A DNA stretch of 7,769 nt from JAPLYB01 sp964481435 (GTDB lineage Archaea > Nanobdellota > Nanobdellia > Pacearchaeales > UBA284), in contig CAYZTH010000030.1 of the NCBI GenBank assembly GCA_964481435.1, forward strand, positions 1 to 7,769. The letters are read 5' to 3'. The notes below the pieces were generated by a model that saw nothing but the letters and a program-made list of their open reading frames with translations, was not told the DNA's origin and made no database searches. Below are positions 1 to 4,934 of the stretch, one piece after another. The position numbers were made by a program, and so were the translations under genes. How positions within the stretch are numbered: position 1 is the first letter of the stretch; each line of letters opens with the position of its first letter.

Positions 1-53
1 AGAGCATTTGCTTCGTAAGCAAAGGGTCGCAGGTTCAATCCCTGTCAGAGGCT
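1..53 (+). tRNA. tRNA-Thr(CGU), 3' part; 5' end lies outside the window
   Basis: The sequence folds as the 3' two thirds of a tRNA. Bases 1-5 are the 3' side of the D stem. Bases 7-11 and 19-23 form the anticodon stem TTTGC/GCAAA around loop TTCGTAA. The anticodon CGT sits at 14-16 and reads ACG threonine codons. Bases 24-28 are a five-base variable loop. The T arm is 29-33/41-45 with loop TTCAATC. Bases 46-52 (CAGAGGC) are the 3' acceptor strand and T53 is the discriminator. U73 and the implied G1-C72 and C2-G71 pairs fit archaeal threonine tRNAs. There is no intron after position 37 and no encoded CCA, so the tail must be added enzymatically. The missing part is the 5' acceptor strand and most of the D arm. 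T runs at 53-56 and 75-79 are possible termination signals. Confidence 0.93.
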
Positions 54-60
54 TTTGAGA

Positions 61-72
61 ATATTTAAATAT
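61..72 (+). promoter_or_regulatory. Palindromic TATA box, likely promoter of a leaderless mRNA for the gene at 93
   Basis: The 12-base perfect palindrome ATATTTAAATAT is centred about 26 bases before the ATG at 93. That is the usual distance between an archaeal TATA box and its transcription start, so transcription probably starts at or next to the A of the ATG. No Shine-Dalgarno-like sequence precedes the start, which supports a leaderless message. Read-through from the tRNA is an alternative. Confidence 0.55.
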
Positions 73-92
73 TGTTTTTATTTTGATTTATT

Positions 93-644
93 ATGAAAAT
101 TGTAAAAGAGGGGGATAATTCAATAGTTTTAAAGGAAAACCTGCTTTGGGTCATTGTTATTGGAATCCTTTTTCTTGTCTTAGGCGTCCTAATCTTAGCA
201 AATATAATAAAAATAGAACCATTAACACAAAAGCTTTTTATTGGCATCGCTGCTTCTATTCTAGGTATATTAGTAATTATCTTCTCAAGCAATAGGACAA
301 TAGACATAGATAGAATGCAAGAAACATTAATCATTAAGGACAAGACATTATTCAAGAACAATACTCAAAAATATTCTTTTAAGGATATAAAGTCATTAGA
401 TTTAGTATGGTCAATAGAGACTACAGGTAATAAGAAAAAAAGAAAAGTCCTTCGTTGTTTACTCTTTTTAGTTCTTAAAAATGGAAAAGAAATACAATTT
501 TCACGTGGCATGATGGCTCAGAATACAAAATATAAAGAGATAGGAACTAAAATATCTTCATTAACCGGAATTCCATACATAGAAAGAACTCCACCAGAAT
601 TGCCTAAGAAATCAAAATTCTCAATAAATGGTCTTGGGGGATAA
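93..644 (+). CDS. Two-helix membrane protein with a possible PH-like cytosolic domain, function unknown
   Basis: This 183-residue protein is not recognised as a named family. Two hydrophobic segments, about residues 17-38 and 47-65, form a membrane hairpin. The remaining part (about 68-165) alternates short beta-like stretches, including TLIIKDKTLFKNN and CLLFLVLKNGKEIQF, with charged turns. This layout resembles small archaeal and bacterial proteins with two N-terminal helices followed by a PH-like beta domain on the cytosolic side, but that fold is an inference. The basic stretch NKKKRK at 113-118 would face the cytosol and could touch lipid headgroups or RNA. The tail (166-183) is Pro/Lys/Gly rich and probably flexible. 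It lies 39 bases after the tRNA, has a leaderless-type promoter, and its stop is one base from the stop of the convergent SemiSWEET gene. Confidence 0.82.
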   Translation: MKIVKEGDNSIVLKENLLWVIVIGILFLVLGVLILANIIKIEPLTQKLFIGIAASILGILVIIFSSNRTIDIDRMQETLIIKDKTLFKNNTQKYSFKDIKSLDLVWSIETTGNKKKRKVLRCLLFLVLKNGKEIQFSRGMMAQNTKYKEIGTKISSLTGIPYIERTPPELPKKSKFSINGLGG

Positions 645-660
645 TCTATTTCTTTTTTCC
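645..660 (+). terminator. Possible oligo-T terminator for the gene at 93-644
   Basis: Immediately after the TAA at 642-644 the plus strand is pyrimidine rich and contains T6 at 653-658. Archaeal RNA polymerase terminates on U-rich tracts without needing a hairpin. The tract overlaps the Lys codons at the 3' end of the convergent SemiSWEET gene, so coding need alone could explain it. Confidence 0.35.
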
Positions 661-909
661 GTACATACCGAAACCGATGATGATTATTGCATAAGTTATA
701 ACATAGATTATATTCGCAATTATCAGTGGGAAATTATTCAATTGAAAACCATAGATGAGCCAGATTATTGAACTTATAAAAAAGATAGTCTGTGCAATTA
801 TTGAAATGTCCTTGGCGCTTTTTCTCTTGAATATCTTCATGATTTGGGGTATATTCGCTAGGCCAGTAGCTATTCCAAGGATTGTTGCTAGAAGTGCGAT
901 GATTTCCAT
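646..909 (-). CDS. SemiSWEET / PQ-loop family sugar transporter
   Basis: This 87-residue, three-helix membrane protein matches the prokaryotic SemiSWEET (MtN3/saliva, PQ-loop) family in length and layout. Such proteins dimerise to make a uniporter that moves sugars down their gradient across the cytoplasmic membrane. Helices are at about residues 3-24, 37-55 and 60-80. The PQ motif is P21-Q22, inside GLANIPQIMKIFKRKSA, followed by the usual basic stretch and Lys-Asp-Ile-Ser. W50 and N66, 16 residues apart, correspond to the Trp/Asn pair lining the sugar pocket in characterised SemiSWEETs. The C-terminus is a short basic tail. It is the last gene of the thrS operon, nine bases after the preceding stop, with no clear ribosome-binding site. 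The substrate cannot be read from sequence. Other PQ-loop proteins handle amino acids or have no known cargo, so sugar transport is the best call rather than a certain one. Confidence 0.88.
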   Translation of the reverse strand: MEIIALLATILGIATGLANIPQIMKIFKRKSAKDISIIAQTIFFISSIIWLIYGFQLNNFPLIIANIIYVITYAIIIIGFGMYGKKK

Positions 910-918
910 TTTATTTTA

Positions 919-1464
919 TTACTTTTTATCCGAGGTTTCTGCTTTTTTTCCTTTCTCGACTCTCATCATGTCAAATAAGCTGCTTTTTTTAGATTCAAGG
1001 ACTTTGCCTTTCATGTCAGCATGAATTCTAAGCATGCTAAGGCCGATGATGCAGGTTATGTTCCAGACTTGTGTCTTTTCTTTTTCTTGCAGAACAAGTA
1101 TTATTTTTGAAACATCTTTTATTTCAAAATTATTCTTTTCAATCTCCTTAATAATTATTTTTTTTACCTCTTCTGTGTCTATTGAAAGGGTTTTATCAAG
1201 TTCTCTGAAATTTCTATCTTCTTTATCGTGTGCTGGCTCGAGTTGGTCTTTTTTCATCAGTATCTTTTCTCCATCAAAGGCAAATGATGTAACGTCGTCT
1301 TTGCCTAGCCAGAAATCAAGCTGCTGATTTTCAAGAATTAAATTGCCTGCGGCTTGCCTCATCAAAAAGAATGCTGAATAGAGAATAGATTTGGGATTTT
1401 CTTTTTTAAAAGTCTTATATTCGTGACTTGACTCAACTTTTTTCACAAGTTCTTTGAATGACAT
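919..1464 (-). CDS. Small cytoplasmic PepSY-like protein, function unknown
   Basis: This 181-residue protein has no signal peptide or membrane helix. The ATG at 1464 was chosen over an upstream in-frame TTG at 1485. The ATG follows the thrS stop by four bases and has GAGAGG ten bases upstream, whereas the TTG would overlap thrS and has no such signal. The N-terminal part (about 24-75) contains NPKSILYSAFFL followed by short strands such as QLDFWLGK and VTSFAFDG. The C-terminal part (about 93-160) runs helix, strand, VWNITCIIGLSMLRIHADMK, then KVLESKKSSLFD. That is the helix-strand-strand pattern with a central Val-Trp-x-Val/Ile strand and a His-x-Asp-x-x-Gly turn seen in PepSY-type domains. 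Fold assignment is by pattern only. Its operon place between thrS and a transporter suggests steady co-expression, not a defined role. Lys-rich codon use matches its neighbours. Confidence 0.85.
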   Translation of the reverse strand: MSFKELVKKVESSHEYKTFKKENPKSILYSAFFLMRQAAGNLILENQQLDFWLGKDDVTSFAFDGEKILMKKDQLEPAHDKEDRNFRELDKTLSIDTEEVKKIIIKEIEKNNFEIKDVSKIILVLQEKEKTQVWNITCIIGLSMLRIHADMKGKVLESKKSSLFDMMRVEKGKKAETSDKK

Positions 1465-1468
1465 GGGA

Positions 1469-3220
1469 TTATTTCCTCTCTTCAATTTCTTTCTTAATCT
1501 TTTCTAAGAATGTATCTGTCTTTACACCAAATTCGGGCTTTTTTCCTCTTGGCCTTACTGCTAGAGTGCCTTTTTCTTCTTCTTTATCGCCTAGGCAGAT
1601 TATGTATGGAATGTGAAGCATCTCTGCGTTTCTTATCTTGTTATTGACTGTTTCATTCTTTGTATCTATGTCTACTCTGATGTTCTGCTCTTCAAATTGT
1701 TTTTTTAGTTTTTCACAGGCTTTTATATTTCGGTCTGTGAATGAGATTATTCTAGCTTGAATCGGAGAGAGCCATACCGGTAAGCTGCCGTTTGTGTGTT
1801 CTAATAAGATTCCAATGAATCTCTCTAGAGAGCCAAGAGCTGTTCTATGCAGCATGACTGGTTTGTGTTCTTTGCTGTCTTCTCCATAGTATGTTAATTC
1901 AAATCTTTCAGGCATTGCAAAATCTAATTGGATTGTTCCGCACTGCCACTCGCGATTTAGAGAATCTTTCAAATGAAAATCAATCTTTGGGCCATAGAAC
2001 GCTCCATCGCCTTTATTTATTTTGTAGGTCATCTTATTTTTTTTCAGGACTCTTTCTAGTATTTCCTCGGCCATGTCCCATTGTTTATCAGAACCAATCC
2101 TTTTTTCGGGCCTTGTTGATAATTCTAGCCTGTATGGCAAATTGAATTTTTTGTATATTTTATCAAGTAGTTTGATTATGTTCATTACCTCTTGTTCAAT
2201 CTGGTCTTCTTGGCAGTATATGTGCGCATCATCTTGGGTGAATTTAACAACCCTAAATAATCCTGCAAGAACTCCAGATAATTCTAATCTATGAACTATG
2301 CCTAGTTCTCCGACCCTTAATGGAAGCTCTTTGTAACTTTTTGGTTTTGATCTATAAACTAAAATTCCTCCTGGACAATTCATTGGTTTGACAGCAAGTT
2401 TCTTTCCTTCATACTCTGTGAAGAACATTCCGTCTTTGTATTTCTCCCAGTGTCCTGAGATGAGCCAGAGTTTCTTGTCCATTATTTGAGGTGTTGAAAT
2501 TTCTTGATAACCTGCTTTTCTATGTTCATCGCGCCAGTAGTTTACAAGTTCATTATAAATTATTAATCCGTTGTTGTGCCAGAAAACCATCCCCGGAGCA
2601 ACTTCTGAGAAACTGAATAAGTCAAGTTTCTGTCCAAGAATCCTGTGGTCATTCTCTTTTAGTTTTTCTCTGTCTAGTCTTGATTTTGAGATATCATGAA
2701 GAAGTTTTTTAGTATCAACTGGTTCTTCTTTGCTTTCAAGGAGTATCTTTGTTTCGCCAATGGTCTTTCCTCCAGTTCCCCCTGGTGCATCACCAACATA
2801 GATTTTTCTTGATAGTTCTGAGAGGGGATGACCTTTACATTTAAGCTCAAATTCTTTATACCATCCGAAAGGAGCTCTGAAGACATCGAACTTTTCTTTT
2901 TTTAGTGATTCAGAAGCAAGGTAGAGAACCTTGGTTGCGCTTATTGGTGCAGAGGGATGACTTGTTAAGTGAACATAGGGATATAAAACTATTTTCTTGC
3001 ACTTGACTTGTTCAGCTATGCCTTTTATATTTTCGACTAATTTTTTTGAGATTTCTTCTTCAAATCCTTCATCGTTCCTTTCAACAGCTGAAAGGACAAC
3101 TAAGCATTCTTTGATTTCTCTTCCCTTTTTTTCTTTTTCATCCAACTCTTCAGGTTCTTTGATGGCCTTTTTCAGGGCCTTAAAGCGGATGTAGTCGCAG
3201 TGTAGTGCAATTATCTTCAT
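1469..3220 (-). CDS. thrS: Threonyl-tRNA synthetase, archaeal type with N-terminal editing domain
   Basis: This class II synthetase charges tRNA-Thr with threonine in the cytoplasm. Its 583 residues are slightly short of the usual archaeal length of about 610-620. Residues 1 to about 140 form the archaeal D-aminoacyl-tRNA-deacylase-like editing domain, which removes serine mischarged onto tRNA-Thr. H84, Y121, K122 and E135 align with the Pyrococcus abyssi editing residues H83, Y120, K121 and E134. The catalytic core (about 200-475) has motif 1 around 218-245 and motif 2 with R311 and R323. The zinc ligands that bind threonine are C282 (MNCPGG), H333 (FTQDDAH) and H458 (MLHRTALG). Motif 3 carries R467. 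The anticodon-binding domain spans about 480-570. V325 replaces an Arg seen in the bacterial enzyme (E. coli R377). The gene has its own TATA box and leads a three-gene operon. Confidence 0.98.
   Translation of the reverse strand: MKIIALHCDYIRFKALKKAIKEPEELDEKEKKGREIKECLVVLSAVERNDEGFEEEISKKLVENIKGIAEQVKCKKIVLYPYVHLTSHPSAPISATKVLYLASESLKKEKFDVFRAPFGWYKEFELKCKGHPLSELSRKIYVGDAPGGTGGKTIGETKILLESKEEPVDTKKLLHDISKSRLDREKLKENDHRILGQKLDLFSFSEVAPGMVFWHNNGLIIYNELVNYWRDEHRKAGYQEISTPQIMDKKLWLISGHWEKYKDGMFFTEYEGKKLAVKPMNCPGGILVYRSKPKSYKELPLRVGELGIVHRLELSGVLAGLFRVVKFTQDDAHIYCQEDQIEQEVMNIIKLLDKIYKKFNLPYRLELSTRPEKRIGSDKQWDMAEEILERVLKKNKMTYKINKGDGAFYGPKIDFHLKDSLNREWQCGTIQLDFAMPERFELTYYGEDSKEHKPVMLHRTALGSLERFIGILLEHTNGSLPVWLSPIQARIISFTDRNIKACEKLKKQFEEQNIRVDIDTKNETVNNKIRNAEMLHIPYIICLGDKEEEKGTLAVRPRGKKPEFGVKTDTFLEKIKKEIEERK
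1475..1480 (-). promoter_or_regulatory. Ribosome-binding site that decides the start of the PepSY-like gene
   Basis: GAGAGG, read on the minus strand inside the last codons of thrS, sits ten bases before the ATG at 1464. It is the main Shine-Dalgarno-like element visible in the operon and favours that ATG over the TTG at 1485. The distal position in the operon, where a leaderless start is impossible, fits the need for such a site. Confidence 0.45.
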
Positions 3221-3256
3221 TTTGTTTATGGTACCCTAAAAAGAATTATCCTCTAA

Positions 3257-3266
3257 TATTTATAAA
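3257..3266 (-). promoter_or_regulatory. TATA box of the thrS operon
   Basis: On the minus strand TTTATAAATA is centred about 41 bases before the thrS ATG. A start about 25 bases downstream would leave a short leader of roughly 16 bases with no Shine-Dalgarno motif. The box lies in the 74-base gap behind the secreted-protein gene, so thrS does not depend on that gene for transcription. No clear hairpin or T-box-like leader fits in the space, so no attenuation control is seen. Confidence 0.55.
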
Positions 3267-3294
3267 GCTAACGAAGAACTGATTTGATGAAATT

Positions 3295-4767
3295 TTATCT
3301 TAATTTGACTTCATTTACATTCAGTAACTTGGTTGGTACAAGAGGGCCTGGTCCTTGACGCTGGTATAATTGGCCGATGCCTATTGCTTTTTTTCCAGTT
3401 CCATCTGAACCACCAAGAACAACAAGATACTCGCTTGTACTCTGGTCAGGGACCATGCACCACCGATATGTGAAATCACTTATTCCGGGAGGTACGTTTG
3501 TAGGGGCTTTTGAACCATTTAGAAGACACCATCCTTGATATCCATGATCTCCTAATCCATCATAAGTCGCTCTTGCACCTCCTGTTTTTGTGCAGGTAGC
3601 TCTTGGAAAGTCAATTGCTCCTGACCCAGATCTTCTTCTTATACCTAGCAGATATGCTGGAAAATCTACCTTCAAGTTTTCGTATGTTTTATTCCACTCT
3701 TGTCTTGACATATATTTTGGATTCTTTGGATTGCTACGTTCTGGAAATGCCGCCATAAACAAATCATAATCATCAGTCTGAACAACTCCCGAATTAGTTA
3801 TTATGTATTCCAGGTCCCCGTATTGTACCGGGCAGTACATTGGATAGACGTCGATATCTCCTATTCGGGCAATTGGTCCGTTATATCCATAATCTCCGTT
3901 ATTCCCATACTCTGTTTGTGCATATGTTGGTATTGATTCAGATTGTTCTTGGATAGGTTGTGTTGATTGGTTTATGCCTTCTCGCCTTTTTCTTGCGTCT
4001 TCAATTAAGTCAGAGATAGACTCGCCAGCAGCTTCACGTCGCTGTAGTTCATCTATATCCCATCCGTTTGCTTTCATATTGCTTAGGATCTGTTGTCTTC
4101 TTTTTTCAACTTTTTTTTGTCTTTCAGAGTTAGCAAGCGCTTGCAGGTGAGACATGTTATACAGGGGGCCTTTTGTACCCTCTATGTCTCGAACTACATT
4201 GCTTACTTGCCATCTGTTGTCTGTTTTTTGCATATAAAATTGTAGATAATCTGCCTCGTTGAATTCTGAATCATCTAGGCCGAGACAGACTTTGAAGGTG
4301 TATGTTGGTTCTCCTGAACCTTCATCGATTTCGACCTCAGTTATTATCCGCGTATTTCTTGTTATGTAACTTACAGCACGATCTACGTTGGCTTTTCTTT
4401 CAAATACTGCCTTTACATAGGTGTCTGAGGTTGGTGTGCCTCTGCGAGCACTTTCGGGTATGGGCATTTCTTCGAATGGGCCCATGCTCATGAAAATGCT
4501 CAAAAAATCTTCATATTTATCTCTTACGGGCTCTAAATCTTTATTAGTTATGGCTGTTGAAACATCTTCTACGATTTGTTCAAGAAAATTACCAAAAACT
4601 TGTCTGCATAGTCCCTCAGTTAGTGGCTGATTATCAGACGTGGCTATTACGCCGGTTTCTTGGGCATATGCTGCGGGGGGAGATAAAATTCCAGAGCCTC
4701 CAAGTGCTAGGGATCCTGCAAGAATTAAACTCAATCTCCTATTTGCTCTCCTTCTTTCAAGGTTCAT
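3295..4767 (-). CDS. Secreted six-cysteine protein of unknown function
   Basis: I do not recognise this 490-residue protein. The N-terminus is an export signal: basic residues 1-11, a hydrophobic stretch at about 12-28, and a likely signal peptidase site after A35 (Ala-Tyr-Ala before Gln-Glu). No other membrane helix is seen, so it should be released or bound to the cell surface by other means. About residues 45-195 mix helices and strands in an order loosely like NTF2-type domains (low confidence). Residues 205-264 are a charged helical, possibly coiled-coil segment. Residues 265-297 are a Gln/Ser/Tyr/Gly-rich linker. A Gly/Tyr-rich C-terminal domain (298-490) follows. Mature cysteines are C54, C161, C312, C392, C414 and C437, an even number that fits disulfides. 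Arg outnumbers Lys (about 34 to 22), unlike the Lys-rich neighbours, which may mark a different origin. It is transcribed divergently from the membrane protein at 4935. Confidence 0.85.
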   Translation of the reverse strand: MNLERRRANRRLSLILAGSLALGGSGILSPPAAYAQETGVIATSDNQPLTEGLCRQVFGNFLEQIVEDVSTAITNKDLEPVRDKYEDFLSIFMSMGPFEEMPIPESARRGTPTSDTYVKAVFERKANVDRAVSYITRNTRIITEVEIDEGSGEPTYTFKVCLGLDDSEFNEADYLQFYMQKTDNRWQVSNVVRDIEGTKGPLYNMSHLQALANSERQKKVEKRRQQILSNMKANGWDIDELQRREAAGESISDLIEDARKRREGINQSTQPIQEQSESIPTYAQTEYGNNGDYGYNGPIARIGDIDVYPMYCPVQYGDLEYIITNSGVVQTDDYDLFMAAFPERSNPKNPKYMSRQEWNKTYENLKVDFPAYLLGIRRRSGSGAIDFPRATCTKTGGARATYDGLGDHGYQGWCLLNGSKAPTNVPPGISDFTYRWCMVPDQSTSEYLVVLGGSDGTGKKAIGIGQLYQRQGPGPLVPTKLLNVNEVKLR

Positions 4768-4780
4768 GCATTGAAAATGC
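4768..4780. repeat. Inverted repeat between the TATA box and the start of the secreted-protein gene
   Basis: GCATT and AATGC flank a three-base spacer and end directly against the ATG at 4767-4765. With a leaderless start the repeat would cover the region just upstream of initiation, where a repressor dimer could act. Chance occurrence in an AT-rich gap is quite possible. Confidence 0.4.
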
Positions 4781-4784
4781 TCTG

Positions 4785-4796
4785 GAATTTAAATTC
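4785..4796 (-). promoter_or_regulatory. Palindromic TATA box of the secreted-protein gene
   Basis: GAATTTAAATTC is a perfect 12-base palindrome centred about 24 bases before the ATG at 4767. This spacing predicts a leaderless message starting at the ATG. The core ATTTAAAT is the same as in the box at 61-72. Confidence 0.55.
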
Positions 4797-4864
4797 TTTT
4801 CTATGCTTTTTTGTATCCTTTCAGAGTTTATGGGCTTTTCAGTTATCAACGACATCACAATAAA

Positions 4865-4872
4865 TTTTAAAA
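4865..4872 (+). promoter_or_regulatory. Possible TATA box of the receptor-like membrane protein gene
   Basis: TTTTAAAA lies about 66 bases before the ATG at 4935. Initiation about 25 bases downstream would give a purine-rich leader of around 40 bases (4898-4934), which ends in GAGAG four bases before the ATG. Other AT-rich boxes in this gap could serve instead. The remainder of the 167-base divergent region (4768-4934) holds the opposite promoter and no further gene. Confidence 0.4.
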
Positions 4873-4934
4873 AGCCAAAACGCATGACTTTCTTGTAAAA
4901 AGGGAGAGAAAAAGAGATAAGAAAAGAGAGTAAA

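Noticed and set aside
65..361. Open frame of 98 codons on the minus strand opposite the first membrane-protein gene
   Set aside because: It is an antisense shadow of the hydrophobic helices and overlaps the promoter of the real gene.
1465..1485. TTG start that would add seven residues to the PepSY-like protein
   Set aside because: It overlaps thrS, has no ribosome-binding site in front, and the ATG at 1464 has GAGAGG at a workable distance.
3221..3294. T-box or other riboswitch in the thrS leader
   Set aside because: The predicted leader is only about 16 bases, and T-boxes are bacterial. No structure fits.
4719..4767. Twin-arginine (Tat) export signal on the secreted protein
   Set aside because: Arg-Arg at residues 10-11 is followed by Leu-Ser-Leu, not the usual x-Phe-Leu-Lys pattern, and the n-region is simply Arg-rich. 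A general secretory signal is the safer reading, although Tat is not excluded.
4557..4898. Open frame of 113 codons on the plus strand opposite the start of the secreted-protein gene
   Set aside because: It is antisense to a signal-peptide-bearing gene, runs across the divergent promoter region and has no protein-like features or promoter of its own.
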